From assembly GCA_012295275.1 (NCBI GenBank), contig CM022672.1, positions 10,452,404 to 10,516,403 of the forward strand: 64,000 bases of DNA, written 5' to 3'. Both the position numbers and the translations under genes were made by a program. The notes beneath the pieces are model-generated. The model saw nothing but the letters and a program-made list of their open reading frames with translations. It did no database searches and was not told where the DNA came from. Positions 1 to 12,204 of this stretch are shown here, in pieces (within the stretch, counting starts at the first letter, position 1; each line of letters opens with the position of its first letter). Source of the stretch: Chrysomallon squamiferum (taxonomy: Eukaryota; Mollusca; Gastropoda; Neomphalida; Peltospiridae).

Positions 1-179
1 CATCCAAATTTCTGGAAGTTTATAGATATTTTAAAGCATGAACAAGCACTGAATGAATTGGAAATAAAGCAGATGACTGGTGGGGAAGCACCTCAAACAC
101 TTTGTTGAAAAAAATACCTAGAAGCTTCAATGTGTTCTGTTGACTCTGGATAGACAGACTATTTGTAAACAAATAAAAG

Positions 180-305
180 TTGTCCAGGGGGGGGTTGTCT
201 GGGGTAAGTTGTCTGTGGGGAAGTTGTTGTCTGGAGGGCAATTGTCCTAGAATTGTCTGGGGGTGAAGTGTTTGGGGGATTGTCTGGGGGTATCTTGTCT
301 GTTTG
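180..305 (+). repeat. Degenerate TTGTCTGGGG G-rich repeat
   Basis: The decamer TTGTCTGGGG and close variants recur about eight times in 125 bp, with G-runs of 4 to 8. A shorter echo (TTGTCTGGAGGG) sits near 670. The multiple G-runs on one strand make G-quadruplex formation conceivable, although the spacers are long. Confidence 0.6.
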
Positions 306-2571
306 TCTTTTTTTTTTAAATTGTTTTGGAACAACCTTTAGAAGATAGTAGGAAGTGTAAGAGGAATTTAATTTTCTTTTTCTTTTCAGCTTTCTTTTCT
401 TTGAATTTGCCATATTTAAACAAACATTATTAGATGTTTAATTTCAGAAATTTATTTTATTTTTTTTCAATAATAGATGAGTTTTGTAATTTCAAATTGG
501 TTTTATTAATTTGAAATCAATTTTTTTTTTTTTTTTTTTAATATTAGTTTTAAGAATTTCAAATTCAGTTTTATTAAACATTTTAAAAAGGGGTTTTCTC
601 TTTTTTTTTTATTAACAAATTAAAAATTCCTGCTGCAATTCAGTTAGCAAATTAGAGATGTTTTAAAAAGTTGTCTGGAGGGATTGTTCTAGAATAACAA
701 ATATATTATTGTGGTTTTTAGTAAATTAGTGATGGAAATAAGCTAGAAAGGAGAATTAATGATTCCAGGGAGGAAGATTTATCCTTATTAATTAATGAGT
801 TCAGGATTCAAAAAAAAAATATATATATATTTTTGTACATGTTGTATTTAATTTTTTTTTTTGTATATTATTTTTTTATATATATATGCTTTTATTTTGT
901 TTTTGTTTTTGTTTTTATTTCATTTTCAATTTATTATTCATAAGTTTCTTAATCCACTTTTATAAAACTATTTCTTTAAATTCAGAGAATACCTTTCGTA
1001 GTAATATGAACACATACATACAAACTGTAGTGTCTAAGCTATTAGACAGGTATATAATTAAGTCAGTGCTGTAAATAAATGCATAATTAGCATTTTTGTA
1101 ATTTCAGCTGTTGTTATGACATCACCACTAGTTCAGTGACCACTCAATTCTATCATGTTCTTTTGTTGTTGTCAAGAAAAGAAAAATATTATGTTGCTTG
1201 AAGGGGATTATTGGAAAAAACTAAAAAATAAAATAAATGAAAAGTTTAAGCCACTGTAAACTGATTTTCAAAAAAAAAAAAAAATTTAAAATAATATAAA
1301 AGAATTTTTTTTTTTTTTTTTTTATGTCTGTGATATAATAAGATCATTTATGTTTCATATTTTATTGTATTGAGTAATCCATCACTAACACACTATGACA
1401 GTAATATAATATACTGTTACAAAATACCTGAATACCTGTATTTTACCCCTTCACAACTCGATATTGTGACACTATACATGATGATGAATGATTGCTTGTT
1501 GTGCTTGCACTAGAAAAACATGTTTTTAAAAATGATACACTCTCTGTGTGTGGTGATACGACAATTACAGAAAAATCATATTTCAAAACTGTACTCTTTC
1601 ATTGATAATTTTGTTATTATTTATGACAGGACAGCAAAAAGATAATTAATAAAATAAAATAATTGAATAAAGAATAAATAAGTAAACAACTAAATAACTT
1701 AGAAATAAGTGAAATATATATTTCTTCATATCACCAAAGATACAGTTTTCACTTATAAGTTTCATATATAAAATTAGGATGTTACTGGACAATTTAATTT
1801 ACTTAACTTTTTATTTTTTTATTCCTTATTATGTTGGGAGTGAGATGTTTTTGGATTTTTTTGTTATTATTATTATTATTACTTTAATATTTTATGAATC
1901 CAGACAATATTTACAGTCGGTGTTTCTGACAACTGAGTTTTAGGACATTATTTGTTATTCAGTTGCCTTCTTCTTTCCAACACTTTTCCTCATTTTATTT
2001 CTTTTATACATCAGATCTTTTAAATGTAACTGAACTTTCAAATGATGTTACATCAATGTGAAAAAACAAATTCACATTTCTTTCAAAAATTGGTAAATAC
2101 ATTTATAATATAATCAACACTAGATACAAGAATGTTTAGATTTATAGTTATAAACATTTCACATTAACAAATATTCGTTGAATATTTGCAGGAGTTTAAT
2201 CAAATAAATATCATTTCCTTCATTCTTTTAATTTTTGGGGAAAGGGATGTTACTGATTATATAATTTGTTGTCAACAAAACATATTTTTAACAAGTAAAA
2301 ACTCATAAAAACTGAAATACAATTTTGCACAGAGATTCTACACAAATTGATAAAGTCTCTCGTGTGAGAAACAGTTAAGGATTAAACAGAATACAGTTCG
2401 CTGTGTAATAAACACAGTATATTAAACACTGACTCTCTCTACTGCTGTATCACTCATTTTTCAAACAGTGGAAAGCTGGAATGTCCACAAGAGTGACATG
2501 ATTTTAGAATTACTGGATTAAACAAATGGTATTTATTAAAGTTTAAATTAGAGACGTATATGATAGGGTGC

Positions 2572-2597
2572 AGTATGACGGTGATCTCCGTCATACT
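2572..2597. repeat. 10-bp perfect inverted repeat with 6-nt loop
   Basis: AGTATGACGG (2572-2581) is followed by the loop TGATCT and then by the exact reverse complement CCGTCATACT (2588-2597). It stands in a stretch of non-repetitive sequence with higher GC than its surroundings. Function unknown. Confidence 0.7.
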
Positions 2598-4149
2598 TTT
2601 AAAATTGCCATGCATTAGTGACGTGACTTCCAGTGCTGACATAGGCAAATATTGATCTACTATGGGCTTCCCCAGCAATCAGAAATTCGTGGTGAGTATG
2701 AGCAGAAATTTGTTTCAATTTGCAAAAATCCAAAAAATGCCCAGCACCGAATATGTTAACGATTATAGATTTAGTTACAAACATTCTGAATAAAGATGCA
2801 AGAAAAACAGAACTCTTTCCTTGCATTTGATATCCATTTGTTTATGAATTACAACATACACTTTGTATGGAAAAAACTAAGCACACAAATCTTATGTTAT
2901 TTAGTGTGTTACCTCAACTTTATGGTTTTTTAGCAAGAGCCAAAACATGAAATTAATGGTTTAAAAAATTTTTTTTGTACATTGATTGAATTTTAGGAAT
3001 ATCTAATACTTTTGAAATCTGTTGCATGCATGTGTTTCTTATTGAAAAGTTTCAAAATTATTTTTCATTAAGGGTTGATATAGTTGCTGTGTCTACCTAT
3101 AACAATGTAGCTTACACTGGCATAACTAGTGAAGCACTTTGTGTCATTAATATAAAAATGTATTTTTTATGTTTTGTTTTAATTTAATTTTAATTTAATT
3201 TTTATAATTATTTTTATATATTTTTTATTTTATATGTGTGTGTGTGTGTGTATATACATTTTTTTTATTTATTATTATTTTTTTTCCATCTCTGGTTATG
3301 CCTTCATTAACTTCAGTATTTTAGATATGTTTTAATAACTTTTCACATACCATAAGGTTCCACAGACACTGTCACTTCTAGCAGTGTATAATTAGTGCAA
3401 AGTCAAATAACGAAACATCTTTTAATAGCTGACGTATGAATATTCATTATTTCCATCTGGCATTCATTTAGTCTGGGTGGTTTTCTGTACCAGGAAAATA
3501 GAGGTTTTCTTGCATCGGTGGTTAAGGAAAACTAAAAACCTTGCAGTACTTCCATCTTTTGTCCACAGTCTTGTACCTATTTTGTAGTGTATCACATGCT
3601 ATCAGAATCAGCTTGTCATGATTTGATTTCACAGAAGTGAAAAAGTGTGAATACCATAAAATGTGAAATCTCATTTCTGTGTTCATCAGACTTATTTGGC
3701 TGAACAAACGTTTGTGTTTTGGAAACAGCAATAATATAGGTAGTTAAAAATTCCTTGTGGCTATTTGTGTCACTTTTCTTTCTTTTTAATACAGACATAA
3801 AACAGAAATAAATAATCTGAGAAGTGCTAGTAATCCCTTTCTCAACAAATACAGTAAGTTGTAGAACCACTTATCCAGCAGATTCCAGAAATGCAGGAAA
3901 AAAACAAAAAACAGCTGTTTTTGAAAGTGGCTACTTTTGAATTAGGTGCAGTTTGTTTTAGTTCTGCAACACCAATTCATATCTACAGATGGTTCTCTCA
4001 CAAGAACTTGTTATTTACTTGATCTACTATCATTTTCATTTATTACCATGTCTAAGAAAATAGCAGAAATGTGACTTGCTAATGAAAAGTATATTTTATT
4101 CAGGCATTTTAAGAATTTCAAGTGAATCAATAAAAATCAAACAGATCCT

Positions 4150-4375
4150 GCTTTAGAAGGATATCAAGCTATGTAAGAGGATAGACACAGTCTATGTAAA
4201 AGAACAGACACTATGTAAGATAGACATTATGTAAGACTACAAAGATTGTGTAAGTCAGTCTGTGTAAGCAGACAGACATTGTCTATGTAAGCAGACAGAC
4301 ATTGTCTGTGTCAGAGGACATGTGCTATCTCTAAGTGGACAGACATTATTTATGTAAGAGGATAGATACTATATT
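4150..4375. repeat. Degenerate about 24-bp minisatellite
   Basis: Variants of CAGACAGACATTGTCTATGT plus AAG recur about eight times with substitutions and indels. The two copies at about 4267-4310 are nearly identical. Confidence 0.6.
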
Positions 4376-4614
4376 CAAAGTTCAGTTTTTGTTATATCAC
4401 TTTTTTCTTCCTCTTTTTTCAAGAGATTGGTTAATATTAAAAAAGATCATCATATTAATAGTTCAAACAATATTCCTGAATTAACTAATATCAAGTGATT
4501 TTTAGTTGCCGTCACTGACCATGTTACACAGTTTCTGATACACACATTCAGGAATCAGTCTTCTGTCACAGAAAGCTGTGTGTTTGCATTGGTTTCAGAG
4601 ATTGTATTGAAGCC

Positions 4615-4870
4615 TTTTTTCTACACATTCCAAACTAAATCTGAGCTCTACACATTCTAGACTAAATCTGTGTTCTAAACATTCTAGACTAAATTTGTAT
4701 TCTGCACATTCTAAACTTAATCTCTGTTATACACATTCTAGACTAAATCTGTTCTACACATTCCAAACTAAATCTGTGTTCTACACATTCTATGCTAAAT
4801 CTGTGTTAGCAAATTCTTGACCAAATCTGTGTTCTGCACATTCTAGACTAAATCTGTTCTATATGTTCTG
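4615..4870. repeat. 26/28-bp tandem repeat, about nine copies
   Basis: Units built on 'ctacacattctagac' + 'taaatctgtgtt' repeat head to tail with point changes. No open frame or splice signal is conserved across units. Confidence 0.75.
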
Positions 4871-5124
4871 GGAAAAAATGGAAAAAGATATAGATCAGTA
4901 GTCTTTTGGTCAACCTGTTGATCTGTTTCTCTCCCTAGCCAGTGCTCCAGAATTAGTATGGATGGTGCCTATAAAAGATATGTTACTGCTAATTAGAAAG
5001 AACAGCTGAGGGTTTCCACTCTCATTAACAGTTTGTTTCTACTTTATTTATGTTGTGATGAAAGGGTTTCAACCTTGTAAATTCATATTAGATGTTACTG
5101 TAACGAAAAAACTGAAACAGCCTA

Positions 5125-5295
5125 CATATATATATATACACACAGACCCATATACATACACACAAATATATATATATATATATATATACTCATTCACATG
5201 TTTACACATATACATACACATATACACACATACATACATACACACTAACACACATACATACATAAACACTTACACAGACATATTCACACACAAAG
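5125..5295. repeat. TA / CATA / CA compound microsatellite
   Basis: Runs of TA, ACAC and ATACATAC. The apparent Tyr/Thr/His-rich reading frames across it on both strands are artefacts of the repeat. Confidence 0.85.
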
Positions 5296-5808
5296 ACAAG
5301 CTGAGAGGCTAAACTCTAATAATATAGCATAATTATGATAATAAACCTTTAAAAAATAATAAATATAAATTATTTGAAATTTTAATTGAAGACAAATAAA
5401 ATAAAAGTAATTCATGGAATTTAATAAATTGGTGTATTTTATACTGTAAATATTGTTGTTTATTTTTGTTTTGTTTTTTAATATTTCCAATGTGACAAAA
5501 TAATTATGAAATAAGTATAGAGACGAAAATATTAGCTTTTTTTTTTTTTTTTTTTTTTTAATGAGAAAAGCACCTGAATTAAATTAATGTGGGTTTTTGT
5601 TGTTGTTGTTTTTATTATTTTTCATTAAAGTGGACTGAAATCAATCATTAAAGAAAGTTCAGTATAAATTTAGTAAAATCAAAACTAAAACGATTAATCT
5701 GCAGTGTAAATGTTATGAATATACTTAGTGTTTTAGTCAATACTGACATTGTTAATGAGAAATGATTTGTTGGCACAAATACCACGAAATCCGTTTTCCG
5801 AAATAGAC

Positions 5809-5814
5809 TATAAG
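5809..5814 (+). promoter_or_regulatory. Possible TATA element of distal NR5A promoter
   Basis: A TATAAG motif lies about 107 bp upstream of the ATG of the distal candidate first exon (5916), in a locally less repetitive stretch. A transcript starting about 30 bp downstream would contain a very short upstream ORF at 5859-5876 (ATG in a good context, five codons, TAG). The promoter is an inference from position and motif only. Confidence 0.3.
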
Positions 5815-5915
5815 ATTGGAACTCTTTTTCTGAGGAAGAGAAGTAAAGTAAAACCAAAATGGCCGAAAATCAATAGAAGACTGGACGAATTTTTAATTTT
5901 TGACAGCAAATTCTC

Positions 5916-5997
5916 ATGAGTAAGGCATTTTCAAGAAGTGATACTGAGGAGGAATGTAAGACAGAATGTCCCAAGACGTCAGATGAAGCAGAGACAA
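5916..5997 (+). CDS. Candidate distal first coding exon of NR5A
   Basis: An ATG follows an in-frame TGA at 5901 and opens a 27-codon stretch beginning MSKAFSRSDTEEEC and continuing acidic and Cys/Lys-rich. Its composition is protein-like, unlike the surrounding AT-rich DNA. It runs to A|GTTAGT, a plausible donor leaving one base (phase 1). Exon 12076 begins with two bases completing a codon, so the splice keeps frame and gives ...EAET-T-STSGG. The N-terminal A/B region of NR5A proteins is poorly conserved, so similarity cannot confirm it. It could also be a chance ORF. Confidence 0.45.
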
Positions 5998-6468
5998 GTT
6001 AGTACATATGTAATATGTAAATATGTCCAGAAAAATCGGTCACGCGAAACGTTGTATATCTCGTAAACGAGTTTTGTATAAACAATCCACCGCCCACTCC
6101 CACCCCTACCCTAGATTAATGTACTGTTGTGTTTGTAATGTTTTAGGATATCTGTCATATCTTCAGTTGATGACTAACTGTTTATTTTTATAAAATAAAC
6201 TCGAACGTTCATAGGGGTTTTATTTCATTATCGCCTGTACCTATTGAATCCTTGTAAATTTATTAAATTGTAATTGTGACAAGTTAATAAGTCACTCGCC
6301 AAAACGTCTTTTAATATATTTCATCATTTATTAAAAAAAAATAACATTCACTTATATTTACAGTAGGTAATTTCAAATATAAAGACATCTTTGTTTAATA
6401 GGTGTCAAAAAAATGGTATAAAATCAAAAGGCATGATTGTTTTCTGAAATCTTACTTGATTTTGATGT

Positions 6469-6471
<3 letters not shown>

Positions 6472-6525
<54 letters not shown>

Positions 6526-6528
6526 CTG
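6472..6528. repeat. (TG)n(TA)n microsatellite
   Basis: Uninterrupted TG repeats pass directly into TA repeats just outside the left arm of the inverted-repeat element. Confidence 0.9.
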
Positions 6529-6617
6529 AAATTTATATAATATTAAACATTATGAGAATGGATTAAAACTACATTATTTACCAACATTTGAGTAAAACTG
6601 CTGTTTTTTTATTATTG

Positions 6618-8666
6618 CTGTCAATGGTGACAGTATCAGAATGGCAGATTCATGTTATAATCACACACAGACACACACACACAACACACAGGGTCATTAT
6701 AAAGTCCTTGTGCAATTTTAAATTTTTATACTTTCTAATCTAAGGGTTATAAAAAGGATAGAAGATAAAACAAATTGGGCTATATATGGCATTGAGATTC
6801 TTAATTTCCAACATGTCCACTTTCATTATGTAGGTATGTGGATAAATTTTTCAAACCCCACTAATCTGAAAATAAATAAGACAGTTGGGTAGAGTTTGTA
6901 AACCACTTTAAAATGATACCAAGATCAAGTGAATATGTAAAAAATTAAGGAAGTAGCAGCAATTTTAACCCCCCTGAAAAGCAATTTTTTTCTTCCGATT
7001 AAACGCTATATAAGTCATTAGAGGTTTGTGACCAAAAATAGTAATATTTTAACATTTTCCCCTCTATCTTTGTTAATAAGCAAGCTTTCTTGATGAAATT
7101 TTCAGTGAAGACCAATGCCAATCTCTGCTATCGATTATATTTGTAAAAATTAAAAAGAAGTTATTAATTAAGGTACCAGCAACCTAACAAACAATAATTT
7201 ATGTGGACAAAAATTCTACCAACTTCAACACTACCAACTTCAACATAAATAACATTGCTGAAAAGAACTCTAAAACCCTATAAAAGACAACAAACATCAT
7301 GTGATTCTGTTGAGTATTAAGGAAGTTACAGCATTTTAACGTTTTCAATTAACACTAATTAATTGTCCTATTATTTATTATTTCAGCATTACAATGGCGT
7401 ATCCTATTGTCTTTCACTAAAATGCATGTAACTTTCTTAATAATGAAATTTTATTAGTTTTGGACTGAAGATAGATGGTAACTAGTCCTCTCAAATCAAG
7501 CTATTAAAAATCGAGGGTAGAAATCACTTCAGTTTCACTCAATTTTCATCCGCCATGTTTGATTTTGAAGCCATTTCGATGTTACAGCTCCTCTGTCCGT
7601 GCGCATTTTTTTTTTCAGCTGTGTCAGATTTCAATATAAATTCACATATAATAAAATTAAATATTGTTCTTTATCTATCTTAGATTATCCTCCGATTATC
7701 GAAAACGATTTTAACGTGTTGAATATTTAAATTTTCAACTTTATTGACCGGAAAAATTCCGAGTGAGTATAATAGAATTTCCGCTAATTTTCAGGGATAA
7801 CCGAAACTCCCAACCCCTGAGTAATAAAGAGATTCGGGGAAATCCCGAGTTTGGCAGAAAAAATCACGAAGTTCCGCAGAAATACACATACCTACATTAT
7901 GGATACGAATTATGATATGATTCTAAAGTTCTAGAAGTATCTTTTGTAGCTGATTTCAAGTTAATGATAATTAACAGTAGGCTAAATATGTCAGTTTCTT
8001 GCATTATTAAATTATTGTTAAGCAGAAGAAAAGTGTTTCACAATAATTTTAACTTTTTGTTTTTATTAATGTATTCATCATTTTATCATTTATTATTATT
8101 TATTTTTTCATTTATAGAAATTCACATGCATTTAGATTTACAGTTTTATTAGGAAATCCTGTCAGTATGAAAGTTTTAAGCAGTAATAAATATTCAGTGA
8201 AATCAACTTCGGCCATTCTTTATTCAAATAACGTATGATTCTGGATTCACTAACAGAAACAGTTATAGATTTGATTCATATTTTTCTGCTACATAAATGA
8301 TTCACACAAGTTTTGGCAACTTACAGATATTTGAAATCTTGATAAATTGTCATTTCAAAAAGGTTAAAATGTATTCCATGAAAAAATAAAAAAGCATTTT
8401 AATGTTTGATCCCAAAAGAAGAAAATCCAAATATTTACTTTAAAACATTTTGCAGGAAGGATTTTTTAATTAATTTTTTAGTTAAGAATCTCAACGCCAT
8501 ATATAATCCAAAAATTCTTATCTTTTATCCTTTTTATCACCCTTAGATTAGAAAGTATAAAAATTTAAAATTGCACAAGGACTTTATAATGACCCTGTGT
8601 GTTGTGTGTGTGTCTGTGTGTGATAATAACATGAATCTGCCATTTTGATACTGTCACCATTGACAG
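6618..8666. mobile_element. 2.05-kb element with about 187-bp terminal inverted repeats
   Basis: The left arm (6618-6804) is matched in reverse complement by the right arm (8481-8666), with only scattered mismatches. Both arms share the outer 16-mer CTGTCAATGGTGACAG, itself an imperfect palindrome, then GGCAGATTCATGTTAT, a CA-rich stretch, and CAGGGTCATTATAAAGTCC followed by the TTTCTAATCTAAGGGT segment. The 1.68-kb interior has no open frame longer than about 60 codons, so it is a non-autonomous DNA element. The long arms and the CAGGGTCATTA start of the non-CA part recall Tc1/mariner-type or foldback elements, but the superfamily is not established. No clear target-site duplication could be identified. 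Confidence 0.75.
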
Positions 8667-11652
8667 ATATTTATACTACTATTCAGTGTTAGAAATGGAC
8701 AATTGAGACAATTCATGTCAAATTGTATTTGGTTTTTACTTCCAGTGCAAACGTCCTTACCACTACCACAATAAATAATCAACAGAGTTTTGGAAATCTC
8801 ATTTTTGAGTTTTGGAAAAGTTATAGAAATTAAAGTTTTCACATATGGATGAACCATGTACATTAGACAAGAGACCGAGCATGGTCTGTCTGTTTCTGTT
8901 AAAATAAATGGATAACATTGAAGTATCTTTGAAACAACAGTATGAATTTGTTTGTAAAGATAGCACCTATCTGTATTTACCTAAGAACCACAAATTAAAT
9001 ATTGATAAGATGTGAAGCAGATTCTTTTTACATGAACATTATTTCCAAAATTCTATGAAATTGAATAATCAAAAGGTAAAATGTTAACATATTAAAAACA
9101 AAAGTAGTCTGGTTATCAAGCATCAGTTTAAACTTGTTTAAAAAACATTAGAATCTGTGTATGTTCAAAACATCGTGGTTTATCAAGACTAGTCTGGCCT
9201 GAAGCCAAGCAGTGGTTGATCCATTTCTGTGAACCAAATTGCCAACAAAGAGAACTGAAAGGAACATGTTTATTCAGTTCATTCATAATAACAACATATA
9301 GTAATTTAATGTGCCAAATTTAGTATTACATCAGATATTACTATGTTATTTCATTGATATTATGTTCCTTACCTTCAATTTCCTGCTCTTTTTAATCCAT
9401 AATTTTTTCTCTCTGATTGTGGAAATGTGCTTCAGTAATATCCATATAAACATCAAATCAGTGGCAATGCGCAAAAAAGTATTACATGTGCTGTTTATAA
9501 ATTCTGTGTAACTAACACTGTTGATAAAGCTGTTCTCTGAAACTGTTGAAAATCCACATGAATTCTTGTGAAAAAAAGCCGAACCTTTAGTCCTGTAATA
9601 GCATTTGACCTGTACAAACCTCAAAACACACATACAGACAGTTTAACTTCAGCCATTTGCATCTGTTAATTTCAGATTGGTTAATAATAAAAGTTTAGTT
9701 TTTTTCTTCTCTAATATATGTCATTAAATACATTTTCATATACATGTACATATCTGTATGGCATATTTATGTCAAATTCATTTGAGCTGTGTCTTATTTA
9801 CTTGTTATTTATTTAGTTTACGAAATATGCAAAAGTTTGTTTCTTAGAATATAAAATGTATATTACTTATCTATCAGAACTGTAGTATGTATTTGAAATT
9901 CAAATAGCCTTAGACTTGAGCTATATTTGCTAACCACTTCATCTTGACTTACAAATTTTGATTGTATATAAATGTTGAATATGGAAATGGACATTAACAA
10001 CTATCTTTGTATTTCAGTATTACCATTATTAAACTTCTTTAGTAAAATTGTAAATAATTACAATAAATTCTGTAGTGAAACAAATATCTGGTGAAAATTC
10101 CATTGATTAAAACAAGGAAAGATTTATGTTTTATCAAATAAAACTGACTTATCCTTGTCCAAAGTCAGCTGGTGTAAATTACCAATACTGCCTGAGTTTG
10201 TATGTTTAGCACTAAGTGATTGCTCTTTAACCAATAGTCTTGATAACAGACTATGAAAAGATTCTTTTTAAGCAAAACATTCAGTGCAACTTTTATAAAA
10301 GTAATTATTTAATACTGGTTTTAAAGTGAATTATTTACTTAACTCATGACTAAGACAAATATACTATTCACAGTATTATCAAATATACTTTGTTCCAGTC
10401 ATGCATCATCACATTATTTTCATTTAGTTATTATTTCACTGGATTTTATTTGATAATATTCTGACTGATCAATTATTCAAATATCAAATAGCAAAGTGTA
10501 CAAAAACAGTATTCATAATAAACAACATATTATATATAGATGCCACTGTTTTAGAAAAGCTTGTAAGTTGCCAAGTAACTACCAGCATAATTATAACTGT
10601 AAGAGTTGTCATGGATGCCAGGATATTTGTAAATTGTTTGACATATCTGTTTCTTCGTCATCTCTTGATTTAATCTTCATGTGATAAAAATAGAGAACTG
10701 TTGATTTTCTGTGGACTTGTAACTGTTAAAAACTATTTGCGTTCACTAAATTGTTGTGTTCACTAAATTGTTACTACAGACCATACTGACTTAAATTGGA
10801 TCACTAATTTTGAATACTTCGTCATCTTCATTTTCAGATATTGCTTATACAGAGGGTCCTCAACTTTGTGGTGGTAATCCCATAAATAATTTTAAGAAAT
10901 AAATTTCAACTTGAATTAGCACAATGTAAAATTCAAATGTCGCAGGCAAGCTTGTTTGTGAGCGCTGAAGAACAAACAATATGCAGTGTTTATTTGGGAA
11001 AGGTGGTGTCACTTGGGTCCCAGAATATGGTCTTTGGGTATTGCGTGCTTTGTTTGCATCCACTCTTTCACTTTAGTGTTTGTGTTTTTTGGTGACTTTT
11101 TACCCTTCATTATAGCTCCCAAATTTAAGGCAGACTTTTCCTGTGGTCTAGTTCTAATTTGTGATTTATACGTATGAAATTAGGGTGTTTTAGGTTAGAT
11201 AAGTGACTTGCATTGAAAATTGCCTTATGTTGGTCCATAGGAACAGATATTCCTGTATCTTTATAATTTTTTTTTTTTTTTTTTTTAAATTCGTTTTTTT
11301 TTTTACTGAATTTGTAACATTCAGTAACATATCTTAAAATTATTCGCTTTATTTTTTTATATATATATATATATATATTTTTTTTTTAAATACCTTCAGA
11401 ATTGTTAAGATCATTTATTTTAAAGAATATATCTTTACATTAAGAAAAGATGCAACTTTGATTTGTATATGTAAATACATGCAGCGCTTCTTTTTCAGGC
11501 TAAATTACTAAAACCTGTCATTTTAATTATGTTACAAGCAAAACAACAGCAGTTTCTTTAATTTTTTTAATTCTATTTATATTACTAAATTTGTAATTAA
11601 TATATTGAGTGATTGACATATCAGAAACCAATCCTTTAGCGTCAGTGAAGCC

Positions 11653-11660
11653 TATATAAG
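11653..11660 (+). promoter_or_regulatory. TATA box upstream of proximal NR5A exon
   Basis: CCTATATAAGACGGG contains a good TATA-box match (TATATAAG) about 180 bp before the ATG at 11832. This spacing would give a TSS near 11685 and a leader of about 150 nt. It supports, but does not prove, an internal promoter for a shorter receptor isoform. FTZ-F1 and LRH-1 genes are known for alternative promoters. Confidence 0.35.
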
Positions 11661-11799
11661 ACGGGATGTTTTTCTGCAATGACATAAATGATTACTGACT
11701 TCAGAACACAGAATCATTCCAAACATCTCTGAAAACTGTTCACATCTGACTTGGTATTTTTATAGCAAAGACGTTAAACAATACTTTGGTTTTGTTTAG

Positions 11800-11961
11800 G
11801 TCTTCTTTTTATTGAAAAAACAACAAAATATATGAAACAAAACTGTAAAATGGAAAATTGGTGGATGGATAAATATTTGTTTGAAAATGAGGATAAATAT
11901 TTGTTTGAAAATGAAATTGAAGAAATGAATTCATCGTGCAGGATGATCACTCGGGAATTAA
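11800..11961 (+). CDS. Candidate proximal/cassette NR5A exon (ATG at 11832 or 11850)
   Basis: An open frame runs from the in-frame stop at 11775 to a donor A|GTATGT at 11961, leaving phase 1, exactly what exon 12076 needs. Two in-frame ATGs (11832 and 11850) would start MKQNCKMENWW or MENWW. An acceptor-like TTTTGTTTAG at 11790-11799 would make 11800-11961 a 162-nt cassette that is phase 1 on both sides, compatible with the distal exon. The exon carries an exact in-frame 24-bp tandem duplication (11868-11891 / 11892-11915, one mismatch) encoding DKYLFENE twice. Whether it is a first exon or a cassette cannot be decided from sequence. Confidence 0.5.
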
Positions 11962-12075
11962 GTATGTACATTTTTATCTGTTTTATTACGGTTACAATAT
12001 AAGCATTATTTAATGCTGACAATTCCACTGTATTAAAGTTTAAACTATAATTAATTTCTTTTGTTGTTTTTACAG

Positions 12076-12204
12076 CTTCTACCTCTGGAGGTGATGGTCA
12101 GTATCCTCCTGACATTAAAATAGGATTTGATGAACTGTGTCCTGTTTGCGGAGACAAGGTTTCTGGTTATCATTATGGTCTCCTTACCTGTGAAAGTTGT
12201 AAAG
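12076..12204 (+). CDS. NR5A: NR5A exon: first zinc finger
   Basis: Acceptor TTTTTACAG, donor G|GTACGT. Translates to a short linker ([14 protein letters not shown]) followed by the first finger, [21 protein letters not shown]: Cys-x2-Cys-x13-Cys-x2-Cys. The P-box CESCKG is split by the intron after the first base of its Gly codon, the typical position for many nuclear receptors. Confidence 0.95.

Larger units (their letters stand above)
1..5800. other. Gene-free AT-rich region upstream of NR5A
   Basis: I find no exon with convincing splice sites or recognisable protein similarity here. The only open frames are short ones of AT-rich or microsatellite origin. The region holds T-runs, TA microsatellites (near 820-880), a G-rich degenerate repeat, two minisatellites and a CA/TA microsatellite, which are listed separately. 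Confidence 0.6.
6001..11799 (+). other. Putative first intron of NR5A
   Basis: If the distal exon is real, this is a 5.8-kb intron. It contains the 2-kb inverted-repeat element, a TG/TA microsatellite at 6472-6528, TA/T-runs at 11265-11390 and otherwise AT-rich unique sequence. A slightly GC-richer stretch at 10850-11180 has short open frames on both strands but no domain I recognise. Confidence 0.4.

Noticed and set aside
9170-9250. tRNA-like sequence
   Set aside because: No consistent A and B boxes or cloverleaf could be drawn.
10860-11177. Possible small gene in a GC-richer patch upstream of NR5A
   Set aside because: Short frames on both strands, no recognisable domain and no convincing splice signals; may be a relic.
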